This document shows, piece by piece, positions 1-10,562 of a DNA stretch of 64,000 nt. Positions within the stretch are counted from its first letter, which is position 1. Every line of letters starts with the position of its first letter. The notes beneath the pieces were generated by a model, which did not search any database, was not told the DNA's origin, and saw only the letters and a list, made by a program, of their open reading frames with translations. The position numbers were made by a program, and so were the translations under genes. The DNA is from Diphasiastrum complanatum (lineage: Eukaryota; Streptophyta; Lycopodiopsida; Lycopodiales; Lycopodiaceae): assembly GCA_029204225.1 (NCBI GenBank), contig CM055111.1:1556921-1620920 (forward strand). Direction: 5' to 3'.

Positions 1-170
1 TGTTTAGCCCAGTTTGCAAGGCACGGGCACCCTCTCATTATAAGGTTATGCATACACTTGCCGCATCCCCTCAGCAGGCCAATATAGACTCAATTCCTGT
101 GAAAAAACCTACTTGTATTCTCGAACCGGCTAAAAGAAAGGATTTTTTGCCGGATATAAAAAAATGGAGC

Positions 171-2021
171 TTACTTTGTGAATTTCCTGAAATGTGAGTG
201 CTCCAAAGAAGAGCATAATTCTTCCTGCTTTGAAAGCATAGCTTGCAAAGTTGTTTTCACATCTAGAAGTTCAGACGCAAGTACTTGGATGCACTCAATA
301 CTTGTTACCATCGGATCTACTTCAGTAGACAGTATACCAGTCTGACTCAGTAACCTTGTTCGAATGTATTTCGTCCTTTTTGACTCTTCTTTATGTCGGA
401 CTTTCATTCGGGAAGAAGTAAGGCTTGTAATAGGTTTCTGTTCTTGAAAAGCATCCCAGGATTCCGAATTCTCGGAAGCATCATTCGGACATGATGAATC
501 CAGGAATGCACTTCGCAGGAAGTGAGGCCTCTCGATCCGCCATAGCATGAGATAATAAAAAGACCGAAAAATAGACTTTATAACGGTCCAAAGTCTGAAT
601 ACAATATACAGCATTGACCAGGATTTGCATATTATCACATCCTCTACCCTCTCGACATCTGCACTGTTGACAACATTGAAAATAGCTTGTCCAGCCGGTT
701 CAACAGGGTTCGCTCCATAGGCCCTCTTATCGTACTCCTCAACATTCTCTTTTCTCTGTTTGACATTTAGATGATGATCGTGAAGAGTTTCATCATTTGG
801 GAGAGAACTCAACAGGAATTTATCAGACATATCCACGATTGGCTGAGAAGTTGATCCTTGCAGAATATCAAACCCTTTTCCGTTGAGAAGGGCTTCTGTA
901 CCGTAAGGAGTAGCATCTCTTTCAGGCCTTGAACTTGTGATAATGTTCCTAAGAGTCTGAGCCTTTCCTTCTGACACAGCTTTCATAATATCTGGATGCT
1001 TCCAAGGCCCTTTGTCAGAACGAAGGCAACCGAGTTCGCCGGAACAGGTGCACGTCCCACCCCAAAACGTTGGCAGCTGAGTTGAGTCTATGTACTCGAG
1101 CAACTTGCTCTGATAATTGCTCCCTATCATACTTATCTTCTTTGTTGTATGCGGATCGAGAAAACCTTTCACAGTGTTCCAGAGCAGCCTGAACCCGGGA
1201 CCAGCATTGATGACAAACATCTTGTGTAGAGTTTCAGGATAATTGTTGCTGTCAATCTTTTCCAAACTAAATACAACATCTCGCGCAGCTTTGGTGAAGT
1301 TCTTGAGTCCCACACCTGCAACGTCCAAGATGGTTATTGTTGAATCTACATGCCTCTTTTCTGCTATAGAGCATGCGGGAAATCTCTTATTCAGAGTTAT
1401 CTCAAATTCTCGAACACGATATCTTAGGTATCTCTCTAGCGTAGTAACCTGTAACAGCTTGTTTGGCTCCACTTTCCCTAATCTCTCAATGTAAATAGGT
1501 CGTCCCTCTTTATCAACTCCGTGATGACCCTGAGGGTAGCATTTTTTCACCTCATCGTATTCATTGAACTGAAAATCCTCTACTATAGTATCAGCACCAT
1601 ATTCTTTGCGCCACTGCAGCATATCCAACCACATGCTTTTGGTCTTATAAATATCAAACCTTCGAGCCCTAAGAAATCTGAGAAGAGTATGGTAGTCATC
1701 AAGTTTTTCCGGAAGTAAGTTGTCTGCAAAGAGAATTTCACGGAAAACCTGGACAGCCTTCTGCTCCTCAATATCACGAACATCTTCGATGGCAACAGGC
1801 TTGCTTCTAAAATAAGACTTGTTACTCTTATTCTTAGTCCAGGATAGCGTCCGAAATTTCGATGGTGAAAGCACAGCTTTCAATGCTCCCCGCATCCGAG
1901 TAGCAGTTCCGCTCTTATGCTGTTGCCTTTCCTCTCTCTGGTTTAAGAATTTATGCTTATTTTTCTTTTCCTCATCAGACTCTTCTGCAGGATAAACTTG
2001 ACTTCTTTCCATCTTTAACAT
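171..2021 (-). CDS. Sec14-like (SFH-type) phosphatidylinositol/phosphatidylcholine transfer protein
   Basis: Encodes about 616 residues from the first in-frame ATG at 2021; the frame stays open upstream to about 2103 but has only a GTG there. Residues 85-145 match the CRAL-TRIO N-terminal helical domain (LLRFLRARRFD). Residues 150-325 match the CRAL-TRIO lipid-binding domain, with EGRPIYIERLG, ILDVAGVGLKNF, FVINAGPGFRLLW and LPTFWGG. The N-terminus is charged and the C-terminal about 40 residues form a coiled-coil-like segment ending in SLEHSHFRKF, as in plant Sec14-nodulin-like proteins. The family moves phosphatidylinositol and phosphatidylcholine between membranes and supports polarised membrane growth. 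The whole ORF has no intron, although plant SFH genes usually have many, so it may be a retrocopy; no downstream poly(A) remnant (poly-T on the plus strand) is visible. The domain is intact, so I treat it as a gene. An upstream first exon cannot be excluded. Confidence 0.85.
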   Translation of the reverse strand: MLKMERSQVYPAEESDEEKKNKHKFLNQREERQQHKSGTATRMRGALKAVLSPSKFRTLSWTKNKSNKSYFRSKPVAIEDVRDIEEQKAVQVFREILFADNLLPEKLDDYHTLLRFLRARRFDIYKTKSMWLDMLQWRKEYGADTIVEDFQFNEYDEVKKCYPQGHHGVDKEGRPIYIERLGKVEPNKLLQVTTLERYLRYRVREFEITLNKRFPACSIAEKRHVDSTITILDVAGVGLKNFTKAARDVVFSLEKIDSNNYPETLHKMFVINAGPGFRLLWNTVKGFLDPHTTKKISMIGSNYQSKLLEYIDSTQLPTFWGGTCTCSGELGCLRSDKGPWKHPDIMKAVSEGKAQTLRNIITSSRPERDATPYGTEALLNGKGFDILQGSTSQPIVDMSDKFLLSSLPNDETLHDHHLNVKQRKENVEEYDKRAYGANPVEPAGQAIFNVVNSADVERVEDVIICKSWSMLYIVFRLWTVIKSIFRSFYYLMLWRIERPHFLRSAFLDSSCPNDASENSESWDAFQEQKPITSLTSSRMKVRHKEESKRTKYIRTRLLSQTGILSTEVDPMVTSIECIQVLASELLDVKTTLQAMLSKQEELCSSLEHSHFRKFTK

Positions 2022-2338
2022 ATGTTCTTTGATGCCGTATGAGCCTGATTTCACGTCCTCGTTTGCCTGTCTATTGCCTCTTTCTCTTCTTATTCCAAAA
2101 CATCAAAGCAGTCATAGCCATCATAAAGAACATCACAGAAGTTCTCTGCCACCACAAGCGGAGTGAGACATCCACCAAAAAACTCAACAATCTGCCTTTC
2201 TTGCACTCCAATTACCCTATTAAAAGAATCACTGCAATAATCTCGACACTGCATTTGCTTTCTGAGCTCTGAGAAATGGTTTCTTCGCATTGATATCCTA
2301 AGCATCACAAGAACTGCCTCAGAGTTATATCATACCAG
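2022..2338 (-). other. upstream region of the Sec14-like gene, no separate gene
   Basis: This is the 5' flank of the minus-strand Sec14-like ORF. A 72-codon minus-strand frame lies at 2090-2308 but resembles nothing I know and does not join cleanly to the Sec14 frame. It may hold 5' UTR or promoter sequence. I see no clear TATA box. Confidence 0.3.
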
Positions 2339-2570
2339 GTTCCGACTTCTTTGTTTTATCTTCATATCACACTCATACGGGAGATGACAAATTCAAACAA
2401 AGGTGCTAAATACACATCTCAATTGCGAAAGCACCCGACAGGTTTGTAGGCATATCCAAATTCTGACTTCTTTGCTTTATCTTCAATATATAACAATCAT
2501 AAGACAAGAGATCAGAAATTTAAACAAAGGTGTTACAATACGCTTCTCAATTGAAGAAGGCAAAAGAAAT
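2339..2570. repeat. imperfect tandem duplication, about 120 bp unit
   Basis: The unit starting near 2341 (CGACTTCTTTGTTTTATCTTC) is repeated near 2461 (TGACTTCTTTGCTTTATCTTC). Both are followed by a run containing CAAACAAAGGTG and TCTCAATTG in the same order. There are about two copies. It lies upstream of the Sec14-like gene and is not coding. Confidence 0.7.
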
Positions 2571-3087
2571 CCCTACCCAGAAACCATCGCTGGCGTCCAT
2601 TGATTCAAGATCCAAGCATATTCTTCATAAATTGCTGCAATACGCAAAGTTTGCATTCACAGTTTATTATTGATGGGAGGAAAAATGGATCAAAATCAGT
2701 GAAGAAGACGCAAGCCGTGCCGACGTAGCTCTACTCCGAACACGAGACACCTCTTCGTACATTTTCGCCCAACTCCAATCAAGGCTTAGGTGGTGTGGAA
2801 GTTGAAATTGGAACCCACCCCTAAATCTCTCTCCTCTCTTTTGGGTTTCTTCTTAGTTTTTGAGTGGTCCTAGTGACACTCAATGTCACGAGAGTGTATT
2901 CCACCACCACCAATGGTGTAGTGGTGGCCCATAGATCCTTGGGCAATGCCCATCTCCATTGAGGGTGGTGCAAAATACGTTGCTCCCTCAATGTCAATGA
3001 GATAGATGACGTCTCTTGGATTGGACCAGACGCTTAGGGTGTTTTAGCACACAATGGGGTGCAATAGCTATGATGAGTCACACATAT
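2571..3087. other. non-coding stretch, nothing recognised
   Basis: No ORF with recognisable homology. A short CCACCACCA / TGGTGTAGTGGTGG inverted pair sits near 2911-2936. Confidence 0.4.
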
Positions 3088-3370
3088 CCTCTCATGTGTT
3101 TCCTTGTTTTTTCGTCTTCATCTCCATTTCACACCCAAATGTGCATAGTGGATCTCTTGGCTTGCATTTCGAAACCTTCATCTCCATTTTGCACACAAAT
3201 GTGCATAGTGGATCTACATACCTCTCATGTGTTTCCTTTTCTTTCCGTCTTCATCTGCATTTCACACCCAAATGTGCATAGTGGATCTATTGGCTTGCAT
3301 TTCAAAACCTTCATTTCCATTTCACACACAAATGTGCATAGTGAATCTATTGGCTTGCATTTCGAAATCA
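3088..3370. repeat. two-level tandem repeat (about 133-bp unit with 60-bp subunits)
   Basis: The larger unit starts with CCTCTCATGTGTTTCC at 3088 and again at 3221. Inside are four shorter units starting near 3121, 3181, 3252 and 3313, each with CAAATGTGCATAGTG followed by GATCT or AATCT. The order suggests a 60-bp duplication followed by duplication of the whole block. It can be read as a short ORF, but that is a by-product of the repeat. Confidence 0.85.
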
Positions 3371-3867
3371 TAGAGATGCAATTTCATTTTTAGCCTTTCC
3401 AGTCAAAAATTTATTATTTCAAAAAAACCATTGAAGCATATTTAGTCATGAAAGCTGCTTAGAATTTTCACCTTTTCACCTTAAAAGTAGATGTCCACCC
3501 TTCAAAACATAGGCTTGGTAGGAGGGCCCGACATCTTCACTTGCCCAAAGTCAGCATTTTTTATGCCAGGTCATCTGTCACATGGGGGTCGTCACTTTGA
3601 TATGTGAAATGGGTAGTCCTTCCTATCTTTTCTCTCCAATGAGCATTGAGTTTATTGTTAAATGGACATGCCTTAGGCCTGTGTGTGAAAACACTCTTAT
3701 TGTCATGGTCCTAGCGTCACTAACTAGTTGAGGTACATAATGTCTTTTAAGTTGACTAAAACCGTATCGTGTTCTACAAGTCTCATGATCCGTAACTCTC
3801 AAACTCACATGTTAATACCTTACAAGCACAGTCACGCTCACACTGCACATAAGGTGGATCGAAAAGA
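3371..3867. other. non-coding stretch, nothing recognised
   Basis: AT-rich sequence with only short unconvincing frames on either strand. It leads into the copia integrase fragment. Confidence 0.4.
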
Positions 3868-4410
3868 AAGTCAAGCGGATCAGGACTAACAAGGGAGGAG
3901 AATACATCTCCAACCGATTTACTGACTTCTGTAAAAGTTGAGGCATTCTCCAGTAAAAGTTGAGGCATTCTCCACAGGAAGACAACAGCCTACACACCAC
4001 AACACAATGTAGCGGAGAGGAAGAACAGAACTCTCATAGAAGTTGCAAGATCTATGATGGCCTACTCGAAGGCATCAAGATCACTATGGGCTGAGGCAAT
4101 AGCTATAGCTGCCTACCTACAGAACAGGACAGGCAAATCAAGCGTTGCTCATATTACTCCACACGAGGTATGGTGGATAAGCAAGCCCAATCTTGGTCAT
4201 GTTCGGATCTTCGGATGTGTAGCATACACACACATACCAGACAAGAAGAGGAAGAAGTTGGACAAAAAGGTGGACCAAGGATTCTTGGTTGGCTATGATA
4301 TACACTCTACATACTACAGAGTATACATATGTACGGTCAACGAATCAGGGAATGTTGACGCGGACGAGGAGCTACAAATCTCTCACTTCGCATTTTACAT
4401 GAAGTGGCTT
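3868..4410 (+). pseudogene. Ty1/copia integrase fragment
   Basis: The plus strand encodes NKGGEYISNRFTDFC (integrase core around the second catalytic Asp, here changed to Asn-Lys). A direct duplication of about 22 bp (GTAAAAGTTGAGGCATTCTC, twice near 3931-3973) breaks the frame. The core then resumes as NVAERKNRTL with the catalytic Glu and runs through HVRIFGCVAY and GFLVGYD to about 4370. Gag, protease and RT are absent. This is a degraded fragment of a copia lineage different from those at 5-6.5 and 24-28 kb. Confidence 0.85.
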
Positions 4411-5165
4411 TCTCTCACTTCGCAAATTCTGGGAAGTGCCTGGAACGTTCCTCATTGAAAATAGATGACCTTCAAGATTTTTCTCTCTCTTCGAGATTTT
4501 GCAAAAACCCGACACTATCCTTAAAAAGCTAACATTGTCCTTTAAAAATGTGACAGTGCCCTTAAAAGTGTGAAGGTGTCTTTAACTTCTGAACTACACA
4601 TAAGTTAACTCCTTCAAATAGTTGAAAGGAAGAAGCCGAAGGCAAGAGTCGCATTTTTTGAGAAAGTGCAAAAAAGCCGACATTGTTGAAAAATAGTTAA
4701 ACTGTTCAACTATGTTGAAGTGTCGCATTTCAAAAAAATGTGAAAAAGCCAACACTGTTAAAAACATCGTTCATTTTTACATACTGTTGCGACACTTAGA
4801 GTATTTCTGTAGACTGTTGAAAAAGTAATGTATCTCTGCAGACTTGTTCTAAATGCTAGTTCCTGGAAGTCCTCGAAGATGGCCAAGTCCTCAATGATCT
4901 TAAAACAATTGAACTTAACATTTGAACATGAAAATATGATAGGATTGGTTACCCTTTGTTGGAGATCAGCCAAAAGCCAGTTGTAGACGTTCTTCAAATA
5001 GTTTGGTCGTCTAAGTTGCGATTCCTGCAGGTATTAGATGAGCAGACGTAGAACCAAAGTTGGTTTCACCTGACCCTAGATTAACGATCAATAAACGTGC
5101 AAGAAGAATCTTGAAATAGAAATAGTCATTCACCAAGGAGACAACTGTGGACTTAATTTCCAACA
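4390..5165 (-). repeat. degenerate LTR of the 53-kb copia family
   Basis: Read on the minus strand from 5165 it starts TGTTGGAAATTAAGTCCACAG and matches the LTR start at 53954 (TGTTGGAGATTAAGCTCACGG). Similarity continues through the CAAGAAGAATCTTGAA and ATTCCTGCAG segments. CTCTCACTTCGCAT near 4390 matches 53116, suggesting near full length. It abuts the copia RT fragment at 5166, so it probably inserted into or recombined with that element. The lower boundary is approximate. Confidence 0.65.
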
Positions 5166-6560
5166 GATCCCTCATACAATATGGCAAAATCTCGAGTTCC
5201 AATGATGTACCTCAAAACTCGTTTTCCTAGCTTGCAATGCTCCTCACTAGGATCTTGCATGAATTGACTCGATCTTCCAACACAATAACTTAGATCTGGT
5301 CTAGTAATGGCTAGATAGATGAGTGAAACAACTAGCTTTCTATAGAGAGTAATGTCCTTGAAAGATCTTTCACTACCTCTTATAGTTAGCTTTACATGAG
5401 ACTCCATAGGTGTATCACTAGCTTTTGCATCTACCATATGAATCTTTCTAGAATAGAATTAGTGTACTTCTCTTGAAAAATGAAAGTAGATTGAGAAAAT
5501 ATAATCACTTCTATTCCCAAAATGTAATGTAAGTTACCAAGATCATGCACCTCAAATTCCTTCTCAAGAGCACTCTTGATATCCTCCACATCTTGATTGT
5601 CTCCACCACTCAAGATGATATGGTAACATCATTTCCAACAAACCTATAATAAAGTGAATGATCATACTCACTCATAACAAAGCCTTGAGAGAGTAAAAAA
5701 GTGTTAAGCTTAACATACAAGCTCCTTGGTGTTTGCTTAAGGCCATACAAACTCTTTTGTAGTAGACACACATGATTTGGCTTTGTTGATGAAATATAGC
5801 TCTCGGGTTGCTCCATGTACACTTCCTCCTCAATATCACCATTATAGCATCTCAAAAGGTGTTATTCCATCCAAAATTGCACTCGGCCACCTATTTCACA
5901 AGAAATTCGCACACAACAAAGCTTGATCCCAAAACGGTTTATCAAGATTAGCACTTAACCTCATGGCTTTAGCACTTTCACATAAAGTCCTATTCTTCCT
6001 TTCAGCCACTCCATTTTGTTGTAAGGTCCTTGATTTTGTATACTCCCTCTTGATCCCATGCTCATCACAAAAGTCTTTGAACTTGGTAGTCACCACCATT
6101 GTCACTCCTTAAGCACTTGATCCTTGTGAAAAATTGGTTCTCCCTTGCATTCTTGAACTTAACAAAGACATTATACACTTCATCTTTGCACTTTAGTAGA
6201 TAGATCCAACAAAATCTACTAAAATCATCTACAAAATCTACTAAAACATACATCTTAGCTCCACTATTGCTAATTGTAGTAAATACATGAATATCCGAAT
6301 GTACAATTTGAAAAAGGCTTTGTAGATCTAGATGTAGACCTAGCATAAGGTGGGTAGGGCACCCAACTTGGTTGGACACACCAAAATTGAACCATATGTA
6401 GCTTGTTTGATCCAAAAACTCAAGAAAAGGCTTGCCAATCTTGTCTATTTGAGACCTAGAAATTTTTTTGAGGTCATAGTCACATAGTTTCAAGCAAACC
6501 ACTTTGTATTTGAGTGTTTTGTTGATGATTTGAGTGCTTTCCACGTGCTTGAGTAAGGTT
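5166..6560 (-). mobile_element. truncated Ty1/copia element, same family as the 23.6-29.4 kb element
   Basis: On the minus strand, in order: integrase core (6544-6065, HSDIH and LRSDNGG), a frameshift, the rest of the integrase with GVAERKNRTL (6105-5896), an internal deletion joining the TPFEML region to YNGDIEEEVYMEQ, then RT blocks (5855-5610 SLYGLKQTPRS; 5613-5431 LGNLHYILGIEV; 5437-5166 TRPDLSYCVGRSSQFM). The RT catalytic YVDD is lost in a deletion near 5612. The sequence stops at ILYEGS, where an LTR of another family begins. The integrase is nearly identical to that at 26.2-26.6 kb. No gag, protease or RNase H remains. Inactive. Confidence 0.9.
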
Positions 6561-6733
6561 GACCCAAAATTTGTCCTTGCTTCATCCTTGAGTGATTGGT
6601 AGAGCTAGTGAGATAGATCTCACACCAAGTTGCAAGACCTCATATTGGAGTTGGTAAAAAACCTTTAATGGATCCATTATTGAGAGAGAAGCAACACCTT
6701 TTGATCCATTACAAGACATCTTCTCAAGATTTT

Positions 6734-7540
6734 ATGGCTTCCATGGGTTCCTTTCTCTTGGAGTCTAGTGAGAGATTAACCACCTCCAATTACTCTATTT
6801 GGAAGGTGAGAATGGAGTCGATTTTAATCCTCTAGGATGTAAGGAGGAGCCTCAATTGCTTCAAGAAGTCCAACAGTACAAGAAAAGCGCTAGGATAAAG
6901 ATGAATATCTCAAATAAAGTGTTGAGAGAAATTGGTGCTTTGCACCTCGGCCAAGGACGCTTGGGACACACTCAAAGCCATTTATGAGGCCAAGAATACC
7001 TCTAGAATCCTCACTCTAAGGAACCAAATCTTCCAAAGTTTCCAAAGAAGTGATGAGAGTGTTTCCAAGTATTTTTTGAGAGTCAAAGACATTAATAGAG
7101 AGCTTGCATGCATTGGAGATCACATCAATCAAAGTGAGCTTGTGCAAGTCATCCTCAAGGGCTTGATAATCTTGTCCAATCATATGCTATCAAAGAGGAG
7201 CTACCAAGTTTGGAGGCCCTACAAAGAGAGCTTATTGTTGAAGAGTGTAGACAAGAAAACAAGCTTATGAGGATGGGCAAACTCTCAATCAACAATGATG
7301 GTGATGGCAAAGATTTATTTGTCAAAGACAAGCACAAAGGGAGGAGAAACATCAACAATTCTCCAACAAAGACAAAGACAAAGACAAAGACAAAGACAAA
7401 GACAAAGATGGAGAGGAGGAGAATTCCTCTCAAGATTCTACATCAAAATGGAAGAAAAAGAAGATCAAATGTTTCTTTTGTGACAAGAAAGGCCATTATG
7501 CCACAAATTGCTTCAAGAAGAAAAACCAATTCAAGCAAGC
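6734..7540 (+). pseudogene. copia gag remnant with zinc knuckle
   Basis: ATG at 6734 gives MASMGSFLLESSERL, typical of the copia gag N-terminus, then a frameshift. The UBN2-like gag body continues at 6932-7200 (CTSAKDAWDTLKAIYEA). A zinc knuckle CFFCDKKGHYATNC (CX2CX4HX4C) is encoded at 7470-7512. Between them lies an expanded ACAAAG hexamer run. At least two frameshifts and one internal deletion separate the parts, so no intact Gag can be made. Confidence 0.85.
7364..7408 (+). repeat. ACAAAG hexanucleotide microsatellite
   Basis: About seven tandem copies of ACAAAG, reading Thr-Lys repeats in the gag frame. The related minus-strand element near 16760 has only interrupted copies, so the tract expanded in this copy. 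Confidence 0.9.
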
Positions 7541-7639
7541 CAACATCTCCAATGAGAAAGAGAGTGATGCAAATGAAAGTGATAGAGAACAATCTCTTAT
7601 GGTATCAAGCTTCTCTTCTTCTCCTTTCAGAATAGATGG

Positions 7640-7900
7640 TATGTGGTATATTGATAGTGGATCTAGCTCTCACATGTGTAGCTCCAAAGAATATTTTTCC
7701 TATTCCCTTAAAATTTGCATCCTCTAAAGTATTGTCTCTCAATAATGTGCTCTTTGTTCCAAAGCTCACTAAGAATATTATTAGTGTTGGCCAATTGCTT
7801 GATAATGGCCTTGATGTCAAGTTTCATACTGACACTTGTGTAATCAAAAAAGAAGATGAGATTATTGCATGTGGATCTTGATTTGGAGGCATCTGCAAAT
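7640..7900 (+). pseudogene. copia protease remnant
   Basis: MWYIDSGSSSHMCSS just after 7637 carries the copia aspartic-protease motif D-S-G-S. A deletion then joins it to a frame encoding KVLSLNNVLFVPKLTKN (7636-7881), the conserved LxxVLFVPxLxxNLLS strand. The two parts are in different frames. Confidence 0.8.
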
Positions 7901-7959
7901 TGGATCCAAGAGAGAGTGCTAGCTCTTGTGATATTGCATATGTGACCAAGCTTTCCAAA

Positions 7960-8672
7960 GAAGAATTATGGCATAGAAGATTGGGCCATCCCAACTTCAA
8001 ATCTATGCACTCTATGGTCAAATAAGCCAAAGCTATTGGTTTGCCAAAGACTCTATCCAAGGATATCAAACCTTGTGTCAAGCCTTGTGAAGCATGTGCT
8101 ATTGCAAAGTCATATTAGGATGCCAAATCCAAATATCAAGACTCGTCATCAATTGAGCTTGTGCACTCGGATGTCCATTTCTCATCATGCAAAAGCAAGG
8201 GAGGAGCCACTTGCTTTGTCACCTTTATTGATGACTACACAAGATATACATGGTTGTATCTTCTATCTTCCAAAGCTATGGTGTTTGATTGTTTCCTCAA
8301 ATTCAAAGCTTTTGTTGAAAAGCAATTCACTTTCAAGATCAAAGCTTTGAGATGTGATGGTGGTGGAGAGTACATTTCTAACAAGTTTCATGATTTTTGT
8401 GAGCAAGAATGAATCAAATAGAATTTTCTTGTGCCTATTCCCCTTCTCAAAATGGGGTGGTCGAGAGAAAGAATAGAGCTCTACGTAAATGTGCCAAAGC
8501 TCTAAGAATTGAAGCATCCTTGCCTGAGCATTTTTGGAGAGAGGCCATCAATTGTGCCAATTATCTATGCAATAGACTCCCTCATCTTGCTCTTGGAGGA
8601 AAGACACCTTATGAGATGTTTCATAAAGAAAAGCCTAAGGTTGATCACCTTAGACTCTTTAAATGTATTTGA
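7960..8672 (+). pseudogene. copia integrase remnant
   Basis: LWHRRLGHPNFKSM (7966 on) is the zinc-binding pre-integrase region; a stop interrupts it near 8023. The catalytic core follows at 8158-8412 (HSDVH, FIDDYTRYTWLY, RCDGGGEYISNKF). A stop and frame change near 8410 separate it from SPSQNGVVERKNRAL (8409-8672), which carries the catalytic Glu. Confidence 0.85.
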
Positions 8673-8687
8673 TTTGCTCATGTCCCT

Positions 8688-9800
8688 TTGGAGACTAGGA
8701 AGAAGGATGATCCTAGCTCAAGCAAAGGAGTTATGGTTGGATATTCATCTACCAAGAAGGCTTACAGAGTCTACATACTCTCTACTTGCAAAGTTATTAA
8801 AAGTAGAGATGTTATTTTTCATGAAGACCAAAAGATCACCTTGGATGGGGCCGAGATCAAAGCATCTCATGATACATCTTCTATTAACTCTAGTGATGAC
8901 AATCAAGATTTGATGGGGTCGAGGCTTGAGGAGGATCATCCTCATGCATTCACACCAAAAAGATCCATGAGAGAGAGAGATCCGAGCCCAAGAGGCTCTC
9001 ATACATTGATAAAGGCAAGCAAGTGGATGCTGAATCCACCAATTATGCATTTTTTTATCTCTCATGAAGAGCCAAGTCGTGTCCAAGATGCACTCCATTC
9101 AAAGGAGTGGTATGAAGATATGAAGCAAGAGCATGATGCTTTGATTACCAACAACACTTGGGAGCTAGTGAATCCACCCACCAACAATCACATTATTGGA
9201 TGCAAACGGGTGTTTAGAATCAACTACTACAATGATGGTTCTATCAACAAGCTCAAAGCAAGGCTATGTGCAAAAGGCTATGCTCAAATTCAAGGCCTTG
9301 AGTATGAAGACACCTTTTCACCTGTTGCAAAGATGGTGACTATAAGGGATCATCATCTATTGCTTGCTACTTCAAGTGGAAAATGTTTCAACTTGATGTC
9401 TCTAATGCTTATCTTAATGGGTATCTTGAGGAGGAGATACATATGGAGCAACCACAAGGCTTCATCAAGCAAGGTGAGGAATCCAAGGTTTGCCTACTTT
9501 AAAAAAGCTTATATGGGCTCAAGCAAACCCCAGGATCATGGTATGTAAGGCTCAACTCATTTCTCGTCTCACTTGGATTTGTTCTAAGTGACTATGATCC
9601 TTCCATGTACATAAAGTTTTTAATAGTCATCTTGTCATTCTTCTCATCCATGTAGATGACGTTATCTTATGTGGAAGTAACATCTCGGTCCAAGCCCTTG
9701 CCAACAATCCTATCTTTCATGCAAGGAGAATGCTTATTGAAGTTTCACATCATTTCGTAAGGAAACTCGAGAGTGCTTTCATCAAGCTTAGATCCAACCT
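8688..9800 (+). pseudogene. copia RT remnant with short RNase H tail
   Basis: Residues SSSKGVMVGYSSTKKAYRVYI are the integrase C-terminal region. RT follows with EWYEDMKQEHDALITNNTWELV, GCKRVFRINY and [15 protein letters not shown], then frameshifts near 9345 and 9480. HVDDVILCG (about 9648-9672) is the degenerate YVDD box. A deletion then joins directly to ANNPIFHARRMLIEV from RNase H near 9700. Confidence 0.85.
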
Positions 9801-9854
9801 TGGCTTGATTCCAATATCTATTTTATTTTAAAATATATATCTTTTTAGGAGGAG

Positions 9855-10545
9855 TGTGAAAAAATATAGAAAGCTATCTATGTTGAGTTAGGGGGTATGT
9901 TGACTTTTTGTGTCAATCCACATGTTAGTGGGTGATTAGGCCAATTTTGGCATTAGAGGCAATCGAGCAAGTGCACATGTAAAATGATTAGGCCAAAACT
10001 AGAGTTTGATGTGGCTCGAGCTAGCTTAGGCTTGCTACAATTGTCATGATGAGATGGATGTGTAACACTTCCCTGTGTTGGCATGAGATCTTGTGACCAA
10101 TCAAAAGAGAGAAATCCACAAAATTGGTCCAATCAAGTTTGAGGGCTCATATGTCACCAAGCCAATCAAATTTAGAGGAGGTAAAAAAGAGGTCCAATCA
10201 CAAATCACTCCTCCCTACCTCGAGTTCCTATTAGTATGTATGATAGATCATTTCTACACTTAGTTTTTTGAGATTATATGAGAACTTTTCTTGGTTTCTC
10301 TCTCTACCTGAGAGCTTGTAGTTGGTTTCTCTCTCTTTTTAGAGCAAGGCTTGGCTTGTTTATACTTAGTTTTTTCATCCACAAGTCTCCCACATGTGTG
10401 AATGTACTTTGGTGAATGATTTATGCATGTTGCATTGTACTCTTGCCTTAGATTTGTAAGATAGATCTTGAAATTCAATCTATAGTTTGATCTTTGTGTA
10501 ATCACCCACATCTTAGGAGATCAATCACACTTTTGGGGTGTCCCA
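9855..10545 (+). repeat. 3' LTR of the 6.6-10.5 kb copia element
   Basis: Starts TGTGAAAAAATATAGAAAGC directly after the purine tract TAGGAGGAG. Similar LTR starts occur on the minus strand at 14028 and 52190, supporting a shared LTR family. The right end is uncertain; CCCACA near 10545 or TTAACA near 10562 would suit. Confidence 0.6.
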
Positions 10546-10562
10546 CATGTGTGAAATTTAAC

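Larger units (their letters stand above)
6600..10545 (+). mobile_element. degenerate Ty1/copia element with 3' LTR
   Basis: Plus-strand copia element with gag, protease, integrase, RT and a short RNase H remnant in order, all broken by stops and frameshifts. A polypurine tract (9842-9854) is followed by an LTR start at 9855. No 5' LTR is visible; the left side abuts the opposite-strand element ending near 6560. Gag is related to the minus-strand element at 14.0-17.5 kb (both start MASMGS and share MESILIL). Inactive. Confidence 0.85.

Noticed and set aside
1243-1795. Overlapping ORFs on both strands within the Sec14-like gene
   Set aside because: Shadows of the real coding frame, with no homology of their own.
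2090-2308. 72-codon minus-strand frame upstream of the Sec14-like gene as its first exon
   Set aside because: No clear donor/acceptor pair joins it in phase to the Sec14 frame, and its sequence does not resemble SFH N-termini.
3088-3370. CRISPR-like array
   Set aside because: Repeat units adjoin and diverge, with no constant-length unique spacers, in a plant genomic setting.
3016-3393. 125-codon plus-strand ORF
   Set aside because: It is generated by the 60/133-bp tandem repeat; the frame repeats with the DNA and has no domain.
7155-7433. Minus-strand ORF with repeated FVFV residues
   Set aside because: It is the antisense of the ACAAAG hexamer repeat in the copia gag.
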